Shown here piece after piece: positions 54,659-64,000 of a DNA stretch of 64,000 nucleotides (within the stretch, counting starts at the first letter, position 1; each line of letters begins with the position of its first letter). The stretch is taken from NCBI GenBank assembly GCA_900473185.1, contig UCKU01000001.1, forward strand, positions 108,619-172,618, written 5' to 3'. A program made the position numbers and the translations under genes. The notes under the pieces are model-generated. The model did not search any database. It was not told the origin of the DNA and saw only the letters and a program-made list of their open reading frames with translations. The stretch comes from Hyphomicrobiales bacterium (lineage in GTDB: Bacteria; Pseudomonadota; Alphaproteobacteria; Rhizobiales; Rhizobiaceae).

Positions 54659-55666
54659 ATGTTCGGCATCGATCCGACAGTATTGGCAATCGTCGTTCTC
54701 GCAGCCGTTGCGGCGGCCGCGGTGAGCTATGCCGTGCTGTTCTCACGCATCGAGAGCGACAAGAAATCGGCAAGCCGCATCAACCGCGTCAAATCGGCCG
54801 AAGTCGACCGCGCTAAGGTCAAGGCCGCCCGCGACCGAGTGCAGGAACTGTCGAAGCGCCGCAAATCCGTACAGGACAACCTGAAGGATCTCGAAAAGCG
54901 GCAGCATGAAAAGACCAAGAAGAACCTGTCGCTGAAGTCGAGGTTGATGCAGGCCGGACTGCCGATCACGCCGACCCGTTTTTATCTTTTCAGCGCACTC
55001 CTGGCCCTTGTGCTACTGGTCGTGCTCTTCATTGTCGGCGCATCGCCGCTGGTCATGCTTGGCGTCGCTGTTGTCGCCGGGCTTGGCCTGCCGCGCTGGG
55101 TGCTCGGTTTTCTGATTTCGCGCCGTCAGAACAAGTTTCTCGATGAGTTCCCGAACGCGCTTGACGTTATCGTCCGCTCCATCCGCTCCGGCTTGCCGTT
55201 GAATGACGCGATCCGGCTCATCGCCACCGAAGGGACCGAGCCGGTCAAGAGCGAGTTCCGCCGTGTCATCGAGGCACAGCAGGTTGGCCTCAGCATTCCG
55301 GATGCCTGCGCTCGTATGACCATCCAGATGCCGCTGCAGGAGGTCAATTTCTTCGCGATCGTTATCGCCATCCAGTCGCAGGCCGGTGGCAACCTGTCTG
55401 AGGCGATCGGCAACCTTTCAAAAGTTTTGCGCGATCGCAAGAAGATGAAAGCCAAGGTCAAGGCGCTATCCATGGAGGCCAAGGCATCTGCCGTGATTAT
55501 CGGCGCTCTGCCCTTCATCGTCTCTTTCCTCGTCTACGTCACATCACCGAATTACATCACGGTCCTGTTCACCGATCCGCGCGGCCATTTCATTTTGGGC
55601 TTTTCGGCGATCTGGATGTCGATTGGAATCTTCGTGATGCGCAACATGGTCAATTTCGACATCTAG
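54659..55666 (+). CDS. tadB: Pilus inner membrane platform protein TadB
   Basis: Start ATG 54659 is one base after the cpaF stop. The 335-residue T2SSF-family protein has an N-terminal helix, a charged coiled region (residues 40-100) and the conserved FPNALDVIVRSIRSGLPLND. It forms the inner membrane platform with TadC. Confidence 0.93.
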   Translation: MFGIDPTVLAIVVLAAVAAAAVSYAVLFSRIESDKKSASRINRVKSAEVDRAKVKAARDRVQELSKRRKSVQDNLKDLEKRQHEKTKKNLSLKSRLMQAGLPITPTRFYLFSALLALVLLVVLFIVGASPLVMLGVAVVAGLGLPRWVLGFLISRRQNKFLDEFPNALDVIVRSIRSGLPLNDAIRLIATEGTEPVKSEFRRVIEAQQVGLSIPDACARMTIQMPLQEVNFFAIVIAIQSQAGGNLSEAIGNLSKVLRDRKKMKAKVKALSMEAKASAVIIGALPFIVSFLVYVTSPNYITVLFTDPRGHFILGFSAIWMSIGIFVMRNMVNFDI

Positions 55667-55679
55667 CGGGAGGGGAACC

Positions 55680-56663
55680 ATGTCGGCGGAACTTGCAGCA
55701 AAACTCACCGACCCCTCCATGCTGGTGGCGGTCCTGGTCGCCATTGCGGTCTTCGCCACGTTCTATACGCTTGCCGTTCCCTTCCTCGAACGCGGGGACC
55801 TCAACAAGCGCATGAAGGCCGTTTCAACCGAGCGCGAGCAGATCCGTGCTCGTGAACGCGCCCGCATGAATGCCGATACCAGCACCAAGGCGTCGCTCAG
55901 AAGTCAGAACAACCGGTCCGTCCGTCAGATCGTCGAGCGTTTCAACCTGCGCAAGGCGCTCGTCGACGAAAACACGATGAACAAGCTACGTGCGGCAGGT
56001 TTGCGCTCGGAAAACGCGCTGAACACCTTCCTCGTCGCGCGCTTTCTCTTGCCGTTCGTCTTCCTGACGGTTGCCGCCTTCTGGGTATACGGTCTCGGCA
56101 ACCTGGCCAGCAGAGGCCCGGCCATACAGTTCCTGGCTGTCATCGGCACCGCTTATCTCGGTTTCTACGCACCGAACATCTATATTTCCAATCGCATGAG
56201 CAAACGGCAGCATTCCATCAAGCGTGCATGGCCGGACGCGCTGGACCTGATGCTGATCTGCGTGGAATCGGGCATTTCCATCGAAGCGGCCATGCGTCGA
56301 GTTTCGGAAGAGCTCAGCGAGCAGTCTCCGCCGCTGGCCGAAGAAATGGTATTGACGACTGCTGAGCTTTCCTTCCTGCCGGATCGCCGCGTTGCGCTCG
56401 ACAACCTCGCAGCCCGTACCCAGATCGAACTTGTCCGCTCCGTCACCCAGGCGCTCATTCAAGCAGACCGTTATGGCACGCCGGTTGCGACGGCGCTGCG
56501 CGTGCTTGCGCAGGAAGGCCGCGACGAACGTATGAACGAGGCGGAAAAGAAGGCTGCTGCCCTGCCGCCGAAGCTGACCGTTCCGATGATCCTCTTCTTC
56601 CTGCCGGTATTGGTCGCCGTCATCCTTGGTCCTGCCGGCATCCAGGTTGCCGACCGGTTCTGA
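55680..56663 (+). CDS. tadC: Pilus inner membrane platform protein TadC
   Basis: The 327-residue second T2SSF protein has WPDALDLMLICVESGISIEA and a final hydrophobic helix with FFLPVLVAVILGPAGIQ. GGAGGGGAACC-type sequence precedes its ATG. It is the last gene of the forward pilus operon; 56664-56849 contains no other gene. Confidence 0.93.
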   Translation: MSAELAAKLTDPSMLVAVLVAIAVFATFYTLAVPFLERGDLNKRMKAVSTEREQIRARERARMNADTSTKASLRSQNNRSVRQIVERFNLRKALVDENTMNKLRAAGLRSENALNTFLVARFLLPFVFLTVAAFWVYGLGNLASRGPAIQFLAVIGTAYLGFYAPNIYISNRMSKRQHSIKRAWPDALDLMLICVESGISIEAAMRRVSEELSEQSPPLAEEMVLTTAELSFLPDRRVALDNLAARTQIELVRSVTQALIQADRYGTPVATALRVLAQEGRDERMNEAEKKAAALPPKLTVPMILFFLPVLVAVILGPAGIQVADRF

Positions 56664-56849
56664 CGCTTGTCGCCGTCAAAAGATCCGACGACCCTGCTTT
56701 TCCGCGTGACTGGCGAAACGGATGGCGACCCATCGGTAAGCGCGGAACTTCGCGCCGCCCGCCTCGGCAACCCTTGATCACGTGAGCAATACCGGCAAAA
56801 CTATACAGCGGTTTTGAGTCCGGAATTGTGTGAAAAATGGAGTTTTGCC

Positions 56850-57482
56850 ATGTCCTCTCTGGGCATCTTTATCAGCATCATCAGCGCTTTGATGATCGGC
56901 GCCATGAGCCCCGGCCCGAGTTTCGTCGTCGTCTCGCGCATTGCCATTTCCCGTTCCCGCTTTGACGGGCTTGCCGCTGCACTCGGCATGGGCATCGGCG
57001 GCGTGACCTTTGCCATCCTTGCGCTTGCCGGCTTGACGGCGCTGCTTTCACAATTCGAGTGGCTCTATCTGGTGTTGAAGATCGCTGGCGGAGCCTACCT
57101 GCTCTATATAGCCTTCGCGATCTGGAAGGGAGCGAGCGAGCCGCTTGTATTGTCGGGCGATGTCGCCGGTAAAAGCGTGCCGGCACGCAGTTTTACGGCT
57201 GCTCTGCTGACGCAGTTGAGCAATCCGAAGACGATTGTTGTCTACGCCAGCATCTTTGCAGCACTGCTGCCCAAAACCGTGCCGGCGGAGCTTTTGCTGG
57301 CGCTGCCAGTGGGCGTCTTCCTGGTGGAGGCGGGATGGTATGCGATTGTGGCATTTGCCTTCTCGGCCCATCATCCGCGAAAGCTCTATATCGCCGCCAA
57401 GGTTTGGATCGACAGGGCGGCAGGCGCTGTCATGGCCGGCCTCGGCCTGCGTCTCATCCTCTCGGGACTGAGCAGCAAATAG
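56850..57482 (+). CDS. LysE/RhtB-family exporter
   Basis: The 210-residue membrane protein (ATG 56850, GGAG seven bases upstream) has about six helices and the family motif GAMSPGPSFVVVSRIAISRS near residue 17. Members export amino acids or homoserine lactones. It sits between tadC and the oppositely oriented tadD and has no evident link to the pilus. Confidence 0.9.
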   Translation: MSSLGIFISIISALMIGAMSPGPSFVVVSRIAISRSRFDGLAAALGMGIGGVTFAILALAGLTALLSQFEWLYLVLKIAGGAYLLYIAFAIWKGASEPLVLSGDVAGKSVPARSFTAALLTQLSNPKTIVVYASIFAALLPKTVPAELLLALPVGVFLVEAGWYAIVAFAFSAHHPRKLYIAAKVWIDRAAGAVMAGLGLRLILSGLSSK

Positions 57483-57483
57483 G

Positions 57484-58317
57484 TCAGTTGGTGTTGGCGG
57501 CAGCAGGCGACGTCGTGTCTTTTGCCGCGAGCTTCTGCCAGGAGTTCTGCTGGGAAAGCATGCCGCGGAGATAGGCGACATTAGCATCGGCCTGCTGCGG
57601 CGAAAGCTCGCGCCGCGCAATCTGCTCGGCCTCGGGGAATCTGCCCTGCAGGCCGACGACGAGGGCAAGGTTCTGGCGCACGCGACTGTCGGCAGAAGGC
57701 TGGCCTGCCGCCGAGCGAAGATAGGTTTCCGCCGTGCGCAGATCGCCCGTCAGAAGATAGGACATGCCGAGGTTGGAAAGGATCGATGGCTCATTTGGCT
57801 GAATATCGAGCGCATCGCGGTAACGCTGGCGCGCGTCGCTTGGCTTGCCCATCTGATCGAGGATCGCGCCTTCCGCCGAGATCAGTCGCCAGTCGGGCCG
57901 ATCGGGTGTCTGTGCCCTGCCGATCGTGTCCAGCGCCTGCTGAAGCTGCCCCGCGGCGGCCTGCGCCTTGCCGTAGGCGGCAAGCACGTTGCGATCAGCG
58001 GGATTGGCGATGGCAACCTGCTGCATGACAGCAAGCGCTTGCGCGTCGCGTCCGTTCATCCGCAGCAGATTGGCGTAGTTTACGCCGTTGACGGGATCGC
58101 GCGGGTTCTTCTCGTAGGCCTGGCCGACGCGGTCGATGGCGGCCCGCAATTCGTTGGCATCCATCTGCTCGACTGGCCTGTCGAGTTTCGGGATCGAACC
58201 GGTTGTCATCCGATCCTTTGATGTTGTCGAGCAGCCGCCGAGGGCGAGCATGGCGAGAAGAGCCACGGTTCCCTGAAAAACACGCTTCTTAAAAGGGGTA
58301 GAGGCCGAGAAGGGCAT
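57484..58317 (-). CDS. tadD: Pilus assembly TPR lipoprotein TadD
   Basis: The 277-residue protein has a lipoprotein signal with lipobox LGGC near residue 28 and about five TPR-like repeats through residues 60-240. An example is DPVNGVNYANLLRMNGRDAQ. TadD proteins support the Tad secretin. Its separation from the cpa operon and reversed orientation are common in rhizobia. Confidence 0.88.
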   Translation of the reverse strand: MPFSASTPFKKRVFQGTVALLAMLALGGCSTTSKDRMTTGSIPKLDRPVEQMDANELRAAIDRVGQAYEKNPRDPVNGVNYANLLRMNGRDAQALAVMQQVAIANPADRNVLAAYGKAQAAAGQLQQALDTIGRAQTPDRPDWRLISAEGAILDQMGKPSDARQRYRDALDIQPNEPSILSNLGMSYLLTGDLRTAETYLRSAAGQPSADSRVRQNLALVVGLQGRFPEAEQIARRELSPQQADANVAYLRGMLSQQNSWQKLAAKDTTSPAAANTN

Positions 58318-58454
58318 TGCGCGTTCCTGAATAAATCGGCGCCTGACCTCGAAACGGAACAGGGAAAGGTTTGACGCAATCTTCGCTCCAGCAATAGTCT
58401 GTTAACCCTAACATACAGTTAAGAAATGATTCTGCCCCGCCGCTAAGGACAATC

Positions 58455-59846
58455 ATGGCCCCCTTCCAATTCATCGAAAGACCCACGCCTTTCAACACCA
58501 AGGGTGGGTCGACGCTGCCCATCTTCGCCGTCACGCCCGCCCATATCGAAACCGGCACGATCGATCCGATCGCGCTCGATTGGGCCGGCAAGGCCGGCTA
58601 CAAGGCGGAAAGCGGCTCGGTGCTGCTGATCCCCACCGCCGAGGGTCACCTCGGCGGCGCGCTCTTCGGCCTCGGCAGCAATCCGTCGGAACAGCCTTTT
58701 ATAACCGGCAAGCTCGCCCGTGCACTTCCGGCCGGCGACTGGCATGTCGAGACTGCGCCGCTGACGGCCAACCGCCTGGCACTCGGTTTCGGCCTCGGCA
58801 GCTACCGTTTCGACCGTTACAAGTCTGAAAAATCCCCGGCTGCGACGCTGATGATCCCGCGCGATGCCGACGGCAATGAGATCAAGCGCCAGCTCGCCGG
58901 TGTCTTCCTCGCCCGCGACCTGATCAATACGCCGACCAACGACATGGGTCCGGAGCAGCTTGAAGCTGCCTTCCGCGGCCTTGCCGCCCATTACAAGGCG
59001 GAGATGTCGGTCATCATCGGTGACGACCTGCTCAAGGAGAACTTCCCGCTCGTCCACACTGTCGGCCGCGCCAGCGCCGATGCGCCGCGCCTGCTGGAAC
59101 TGCGCTGGGGCAAGAAGGGCCACCGCAAGGTTACGCTGGTCGGCAAGGGCGTCTGCTTCGACACAGGCGGTCTCGACATCAAGCCGGCTTCTTCCATGCT
59201 CTTGATGAAGAAGGACATGGGCGGTGCTGCAAACGTCATGGGCCTGGCGCTCATGATCATGGATGCCAAGCTGAAGGTGGACTTGCGCGTCATCATCCCG
59301 GTCGTCGAGAATTCCATCTCGTCGAATGCCTTCCGCCCCGGCGACATCTACAAGAGCCGCAAGGGTCTGACGGTCCAGATCGACAATACCGATGCCGAAG
59401 GTCGCCTGATTCTGGCCGATGCGCTCGCTTATGCCGACGAGGAAGAACCCGATCTGCTGATCGACATGGCGACCCTGACGGGTGCCGCTCGCGTTGCCCT
59501 CGGCCCGGATCTGCCGCCCTTCTTCACCGATGATGCGATCCTCGCTCACGACTTGACGGAAGCAAGCCTCGAGACGGACGATCCGCTCTGGCGGCTGCCG
59601 CTTTACGCCGGCTACGAGAAGGACATCCGCACCAAGTTCGCCGATATCACCAATGCTCCGGCGGGCGGTATGGCCGGTGCGATCACTGCAGCACTCTTCC
59701 TGAAGCGCTTCGTCAGCAAGGCGAAAAGCTGGGCGCATTTCGATATCTACGGCTGGGCGCCGAACGAGCGCGCGCATTCGCCTGGAGGCGGCGAGGCGCA
59801 GGCGATCCGCGCGCTTTACCACCATATCCGCCACAACGTCCGCTGA
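58455..59846 (+). CDS. M17 leucyl aminopeptidase family protein
   Basis: The 463-residue metallopeptidase shows the M17 core: KGVCFDTGGLDIKPASSMLL, MKKDMGGAANVMGLA and the signature NTDAEGRLILADAL. The N-terminal domain is shorter and divergent from PepA. It removes N-terminal residues from peptides in the cytoplasm. It is divergent from tadD. Confidence 0.93.
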   Translation: MAPFQFIERPTPFNTKGGSTLPIFAVTPAHIETGTIDPIALDWAGKAGYKAESGSVLLIPTAEGHLGGALFGLGSNPSEQPFITGKLARALPAGDWHVETAPLTANRLALGFGLGSYRFDRYKSEKSPAATLMIPRDADGNEIKRQLAGVFLARDLINTPTNDMGPEQLEAAFRGLAAHYKAEMSVIIGDDLLKENFPLVHTVGRASADAPRLLELRWGKKGHRKVTLVGKGVCFDTGGLDIKPASSMLLMKKDMGGAANVMGLALMIMDAKLKVDLRVIIPVVENSISSNAFRPGDIYKSRKGLTVQIDNTDAEGRLILADALAYADEEEPDLLIDMATLTGAARVALGPDLPPFFTDDAILAHDLTEASLETDDPLWRLPLYAGYEKDIRTKFADITNAPAGGMAGAITAALFLKRFVSKAKSWAHFDIYGWAPNERAHSPGGGEAQAIRALYHHIRHNVR

Positions 59847-59852
59847 GCCGCC

Positions 59853-59935
59853 AAAGCATGTCGCGCAAACATGTGCAGCGGCTTGGCGATAACGACATGT
59901 GAAAGCAAAAGCCTTCGCTGAGCCGATCGTTAAAA
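59853..59935. repeat. Rhizobial dispersed intergenic repeat
   Basis: AAAGCATGTCGCGCAAACAT begins an element containing the inverted pair CATGTCG and CGACATG. It shares GTCGCGCAAA with the fragment at 21884. This resembles a short interspersed element seen between genes in Rhizobium. It lies just after the aminopeptidase gene and may serve as its 3' structure. Confidence 0.55.
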
Positions 59936-60034
59936 TTTTATTCACCTTGTGAGGCGGCATTCTGTGCCGCCTCTTGCTTGCGCGCTGTAACTGCCGGAAA
60001 ATGAAACGTTAGCGTAACGATTTCCGGAGGGGCC

Positions 60035-60385
60035 GTGCCGATTGAACTGACCGCCTCGCAGGCGCTTGGCCTCTGGCACAGTGTGGCGCTCAACCAGGTC
60101 CGTCACGACAACAGAGATTTGACGTTGCGCCAGATGGCGATCCTGCTGCATATCTATCTGGTGCCGCCGCCGCATACCGTGCGCGGACTGGCTGCGACGC
60201 TGAACGTGACGAAGCCGGTCATCACCCGGGCGCTGGATACGATGGGGGAAATGGGCCTCGTCGATCGCGTCCGCGACGATGCCGACCGGCGCAACGTCAT
60301 CATCAAGCGTACCGTTGGCGGCGCGCTTTATCTCGAAAAGCTCGGCGACCTCGTGCGTGAGCAGGGCCGCAAGCTTCAGGTCTGA
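60035..60385 (+). CDS. MarR-family transcriptional regulator
   Basis: The 116-residue protein starts at GTG 60035, with GGAGGGG directly upstream. The winged helix spans about residues 40-95 (VRGLAATLNVTKPVITRALD and the wing DRVRDDADRRNVII). It is short for MarR but has the full DNA-binding domain. It precedes the NlpC/P60 gene by 37 bp and may control it. Confidence 0.85.
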   Translation: MPIELTASQALGLWHSVALNQVRHDNRDLTLRQMAILLHIYLVPPPHTVRGLAATLNVTKPVITRALDTMGEMGLVDRVRDDADRRNVIIKRTVGGALYLEKLGDLVREQGRKLQV

Positions 60386-60422
60386 AAGGGCCCCGGCTGA
60401 AAGGCCATCTGAAAGGAATACC

Positions 60423-61277
60423 ATGACGATGCTCGACCGCCGCCTCCACGCTTATCGCCCGGATCTCGCGGAAGCCGGCCTTGAGGGCAAGGTCGAAGCG
60501 ACGCGCTTTGTGAACGGCACGCCGGCCCGCGTCTGCGTCCCGGTCGTTGCCTTGCGGCCCCAGCCGGACTTTGCCCGCGGCATCGACACGGAACTGCTCT
60601 ATGGCGAGGATGTCACGATATTCGATCGCGCCGACGGCTGGTGCTGGGTCAAAGCCGCATCCGACGGCTATGTCGGCTACCTGCCCGAGGACGCAATTGC
60701 AGAAGCAGCGACGGCCCCGACCCATATCGTCGTTCCGCAGCGCACCTTCCTCTATCCCGAACCGGAATTGCGTAAACCCTATAGGTCAGTGCTTTCCATG
60801 GGTAGCCGCGTCCATATTGCCGGCGAAGCGGAAGCGCGCGGCAATCACTATCTGGTCCTCGATGACGGCACTGCGATCTTCTCGAAGCACCTGCAGCCGC
60901 TGGGTGCCTTGGACGGCCAGGATTATGTCGATATCGCCGCCCGCTTTCTGGAAACGCCCTATCTCTGGGGCGGCCGTTCCGGCCTCGGCATCGATTGCTC
61001 CGGCCTCGTCCAGCTTGCGCTGCAGATGACCGGCAGAAGCGCGCCGCGGGATACCGACATGCAGGCGGCTGATCTCGGCGAGCCGATCGACCGTTCGGAA
61101 GTGCGCCGCGGCGATCTGGTCTTCTGGAAAGGCCACGTCGCCGTTTTCGAAGATCCGGAAATGATCATCCATGCCAACGGCCACACGATGACCGTTGCGC
61201 GCGAGAATTTCGAGGCCGCCGTCGAGCGCATCGGCTGGCTCTATGAGCAGCCGACCGGCTATCGCCGGCCGTTCTAA
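60423..61277 (+). CDS. NlpC/P60 peptidoglycan hydrolase with SH3 domains
   Basis: The 284-residue protein (ATG 60423, AAAGGA upstream) has one or two bacterial SH3-like regions (about residues 35-155) and a C-terminal NlpC/P60 domain. Catalytic Cys lies in GIDCSGLVQLAL, His in KGHVAVFED, and a third polar residue in MIIHANGHTM. It likely cleaves dipeptide stems, possibly in recycling, since no signal peptide is seen. Confidence 0.88.
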   Translation: MTMLDRRLHAYRPDLAEAGLEGKVEATRFVNGTPARVCVPVVALRPQPDFARGIDTELLYGEDVTIFDRADGWCWVKAASDGYVGYLPEDAIAEAATAPTHIVVPQRTFLYPEPELRKPYRSVLSMGSRVHIAGEAEARGNHYLVLDDGTAIFSKHLQPLGALDGQDYVDIAARFLETPYLWGGRSGLGIDCSGLVQLALQMTGRSAPRDTDMQAADLGEPIDRSEVRRGDLVFWKGHVAVFEDPEMIIHANGHTMTVARENFEAAVERIGWLYEQPTGYRRPF

Positions 61278-61292
61278 AATTGCGTAATCGCT

Positions 61293-62681
61293 CTAGGCAG
61301 TCGGTGGCTGTGGCCAATTTTTCACGCCGCCCGTCCAGTTTTCGAAGGCTTTCGAAAGCCTGAGCACGCGCATGTCGTCGAAGCGCGGCCCGACGATCTG
61401 CAGGCCGATCGGCATGCCCTTCGAGAAGCCGCAATTGATGGACGACGCCGGCTGCTCCGACATGTTCCACGGCACTGTGAAGGCGATATGTTCGAAGGGC
61501 AGCTTCGGATCGTTGGTCGGAGAGGGCCATTCGGCCGGATAGGAGACGATCGGATTGGTCGGTGACAACACCGCATCGACCTCGGTGAAAAGCCGGCCGC
61601 AGGTCTTGCGCATCTCGATCGTCTGGTTGAAACCCTTGACGGCATCAACGCCGCTGATATCGGCTCCGCCCTTCGCCCATTCATAGATATAGGGCAGAAT
61701 ACTCTCGCGGCGCTCTTCGCTGAGCCCGGCAATGTCGCCCCAGAAACGCGAGCGCCAGAAATCGTCGAGCCCATCCAGCATGGTGCGCGTCAGCACCGGT
61801 GCGGCTGGAACGATCGTTGCCCCGGCCTTCTCGAAGAGCTTCGCGGCCTCTTCGACCGCTATCCTCACATCTTCATCGACCGCAAGACCGCAGCCGGCAT
61901 CGAGCATCAGCCCGATCCGCATGCCGCTGAGATCGATATCGAGATCCAGCCAGTCGAAGTCATTCGGCGGCAGGCTGGTGCCGTCGCGCCAGTCGGGGCG
62001 GGAAAGGGTCGCCATCGAATAGGCGGCATCCTCCACGGTGCGGGTCATCGGTCCCGCGCACCGCCCGACATAATAGGGATCGACCGGAATGCGCCCATGG
62101 CTTGGCTTGAAGCCGAAGACGCCCGTCCAACCTGCAGGCAGGCGCACGGAGCCACCAATATCGGTACCGACATGCAGCGGCCCGTAGCCGGCAGCGGCTG
62201 CCGCCGAGGCGCCAGCGCTCGAACCGCCGGGGTTTTGTGTGATATCCCAGGGATTGCGGCTTAGATGATGGAAGCTGGAAAGGCCCGACGAGAGCATGCC
62301 GTAGTCGGGGCAGGTCGTCTTGGCGAAGATGATTGCGCCATCCTCCCGCAGACGAGCCGCCGCCGGGGCATCCGCTTCTGCGGGCTTCAGTTCGATCGCT
62401 TTCGTGCCAAGCGGCACCGGCTGGTCTTTGGTCGCGATCAGCTCTTTCAGCGTGACCGGGATGCCGTCCAGCGGACCGAGTGTTCCACCCTTCATCCAGC
62501 GTTCGCTCGATGCCTTCGCCTGCTCGCGCGCAGCCTGCGGATCGTAGAGATAAAGCGCTGCGATCGAAGGTTCCCAGGCCTCGATATGTTTTTCGAGGGC
62601 AAGCCAGTATTCGAGCGGCGAGAGGCTTTTGTCAGTGAAGCGCTGCCGGAGCTCGCGGATGGTGAAATCGGTATCTAGCAT
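61293..62681 (-). CDS. Amidase signature family protein
   Basis: The 462-residue enzyme has the Ser-cisSer-Lys triad: Lys in VTLKELIATKD, then the serines in NPGGSSAGASAAAAAGYGP and the GTDIGGSVRLPA loop. The substrate cannot be told from the sequence. It lies 36 bp downstream of Dpp-type permease genes on the same strand, so it may act on an imported amide or peptide. Confidence 0.9.
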   Translation of the reverse strand: MLDTDFTIRELRQRFTDKSLSPLEYWLALEKHIEAWEPSIAALYLYDPQAAREQAKASSERWMKGGTLGPLDGIPVTLKELIATKDQPVPLGTKAIELKPAEADAPAAARLREDGAIIFAKTTCPDYGMLSSGLSSFHHLSRNPWDITQNPGGSSAGASAAAAAGYGPLHVGTDIGGSVRLPAGWTGVFGFKPSHGRIPVDPYYVGRCAGPMTRTVEDAAYSMATLSRPDWRDGTSLPPNDFDWLDLDIDLSGMRIGLMLDAGCGLAVDEDVRIAVEEAAKLFEKAGATIVPAAPVLTRTMLDGLDDFWRSRFWGDIAGLSEERRESILPYIYEWAKGGADISGVDAVKGFNQTIEMRKTCGRLFTEVDAVLSPTNPIVSYPAEWPSPTNDPKLPFEHIAFTVPWNMSEQPASSINCGFSKGMPIGLQIVGPRFDDMRVLRLSKAFENWTGGVKNWPQPPTA

Positions 62682-62717
62682 GGTCTGGTCTTTCGGGCGT
62701 TTTGTCTTGGGAGGACA

Positions 62718-63584
62718 TCAGCGGCTCGCTTCGCGCGGGTCGAAAAGGTCGCGCAGCCCGTCACCCAGCATGTTGAAGCCGAAGACGGTGAGCGCGATCG
62801 CAAGGCCGGGCAGGATCGCCAGCCACGGGGCGAGCGACAGGAAGGTCTGGGCATCCGCCAGCATGCGCCCCCATGTCGGCGCCGGCGGCGCCATGCCGAG
62901 ACCGAGGAACGAGAGGCCGGCTTCCGTCAGGATCGCGAGACCGAGCTGGATCGCCGCATGCACGATGATCTGGCTCATGATGTTCGGCAGCACATGCCGC
63001 ACCGAAATCGTGAAACGGCTGTTACCGATCGCCTGTGCCGCCAGGACATAATCGCGGCTCCAGGCCTGCAGGGAGGTGGCGAGCGTCACGCGGGCAAAGA
63101 CAGGGACCATGAAGACTGCGATTGCCGTGATGGCCGTAAAGCGCCCCGGTCCCAGAAAGGCGCCGAGGATCATGGCTGAAAGGATCGGCGGCAGCGCAAA
63201 GACCACATCACAGGCGCGCATCATCAGCGTCTCGTAAGGGCCGCGGATCGCAGCCGCGGAAATGCCGGCGATCGAGCCGAGTGTGCCGCCGATGGCAACC
63301 GCACTGACGGCGATGGAGAGCGAATTCCAGCACCCGACCATCAGCATGGAGAGCACGTCGCGGCCGAACTGGTCAGTGCCGAGCAGTCCGAAGGCAAGTG
63401 GCGGCTGCAGCTTGCGAATGATCTGCATCTTTGCTGGCGGCAGCGGCGTCCAGAAGAGCGATAGCAGAGCGATTGCGACCAGAAAGCCAACGATGACGGC
63501 TCCGACGATCAGGTTCTTTCGTCGGCTAAGCCTGAAGATTCGGCGTCGCGGAATAATGGCGGAAGAGACGATGGGTGCCATCAT
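62718..63584 (-). CDS. DppC-type ABC transporter permease
   Basis: The 288-residue permease has an N-terminal helix (NLIVGAVIVGFLVAIALLSL), PPLAFGLLGTDQFGRDVLS and the ATPase-contact loop region YVLAAQAIGNSRFTISVRHV. It belongs to the dipeptide/oligopeptide class. It overlaps the upstream permease gene by four bases (ATGA). Confidence 0.93.
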   Translation of the reverse strand: MMAPIVSSAIIPRRRIFRLSRRKNLIVGAVIVGFLVAIALLSLFWTPLPPAKMQIIRKLQPPLAFGLLGTDQFGRDVLSMLMVGCWNSLSIAVSAVAIGGTLGSIAGISAAAIRGPYETLMMRACDVVFALPPILSAMILGAFLGPGRFTAITAIAVFMVPVFARVTLATSLQAWSRDYVLAAQAIGNSRFTISVRHVLPNIMSQIIVHAAIQLGLAILTEAGLSFLGLGMAPPAPTWGRMLADAQTFLSLAPWLAILPGLAIALTVFGFNMLGDGLRDLFDPREASR

Positions 63585-64000
63585 GCCGCCTTTCGCATGC
63601 GCGGGTCGATCACGAGATAGGAGAGATCGACGATGAAGTTCATGACGATGACCAGACCCGCGAAGAACAGCACGACATCCTGCATGATAACGATGTCGCG
63701 CTGCGACAGTGCCTGAAAGGCAAGCCGCCCCAGCCCCGGCAGGTTGAAGACATTCTCGACCAGCACCGCGCCGGCGACGAGAAAGGTGAATTGCAGCCCG
63801 AGGATGGTCAGGATCGGCACCAGCGCATTCGGCACGATATGCCGCCAGAGCACGGTGCTGCGCGATAGCCCCTTGGCAACGGCCGTGCGGGCAAAATCCT
63901 CATGCATGGTGTCGAGCACAGCGGAGCGCGTCACGCGCGTCAGCACGCCGGCTTGCGGCAGAGCCAGCGCCACGGCCGGCATCACCAGCGCCTGCAACGC
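63581..64000 (-). CDS. DppB-type ABC transporter permease (partial)
   Basis: Only the C-terminal 139 codons are inside the window; the gene continues past the right edge. The contact loop DFARTAVAKGLSRSTVLWRH and the end VIMNFIVDLSYLVIDPRMRK are typical of DppB-like permeases. Together with the next gene it forms a peptide-type importer, whose ATPases and binding protein are not visible here. Confidence 0.92.
   Translation of the reverse strand, partial: ALQALVMPAVALALPQAGVLTRVTRSAVLDTMHEDFARTAVAKGLSRSTVLWRHIVPNALVPILTILGLQFTFLVAGAVLVENVFNLPGLGRLAFQALSQRDIVIMQDVVLFFAGLVIVMNFIVDLSYLVIDPRMRKAA

Overview
The window looks like chromosomal DNA of an alphaproteobacterium of the Rhizobiaceae, most likely Rhizobium sensu lato. 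The pointers are high GC, the gene families and their order (phn C-P lyase operon, yej-type peptide transporter, nucleoside BMP/RbsA-class transporter next to deo genes, cpa/tad pilus locus), and intergenic repeats of the rhizobial mosaic type. This is an inference from gene content; no database was searched.

Layout. 1-4236: end of a C-P lyase operon on the minus strand (phnG-H-I-J-K), with the GntR-type regulator phnF divergent and a perfect dyad operator between them. 4294-10339: minus-strand housekeeping genes (gpmA, dapB, an ABC exporter, glk, mgsA, mepA). The glk-mgsA-mepA block is bracketed by two oppositely oriented copies of a 44-bp palindromic repeat. 10340-14963: a transposase remnant, a degenerate EF-G paralogue, a nucleoside deoxyribosyltransferase-like gene, and a divergent isochorismatase-like/TetR pair. 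15078-21885: yejABEF plus a 2-hydroxyacid dehydrogenase. 22146-26487: small metabolic and envelope genes, pncB and an IS5-type remnant.

26731-33199 is an accessory island. It holds an AlpA-like regulator with phased operator repeats, an inverted pair of rhizobial mosaic repeats, a 905-residue CHC2-Toprim-ATPase primase/helicase, and directly behind it a 138-bp symmetric iteron dyad that looks like a replication origin. These are followed by a five-gene minus-strand cassette in which two adjacent proteins carry HEPN-type Rx4H motifs, then a frameshifted serine recombinase remnant ending 14 bp from the 3' end of a tRNA-Ser(GGA) gene. The whole reads as a decayed satellite or integrative element whose cargo still looks intact. 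It is the best candidate for something undescribed here.

34064-45643: a nucleoside uptake and salvage block. A BMP-family binding protein, one ATPase and two permeases are followed by cdd, a purine nucleoside phosphorylase, deoC and deoA; upp, add and deoB lie on the opposite strand. Imported nucleosides would be deaminated, split to base and (deoxy)ribose-1-phosphate, converted by DeoB to the 5-phosphate and, for deoxyribose, cleaved by DeoC, while Upp recovers uracil.

45776-58317: a type IVb (Flp/Tad) pilus locus. Flp pilin, cpaA, cpaB-C-D-E-F, tadB and tadC face forward, two TadE-like minor pilins and a CpaC-N-terminal-like protein face backward, and tadD is separated by a LysE-family exporter. 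A full CtrA consensus site precedes cpaB. 58455-64000: an M17 aminopeptidase, a MarR regulator, an NlpC/P60 hydrolase, an amidase, and two Dpp-type permeases running off the right edge.
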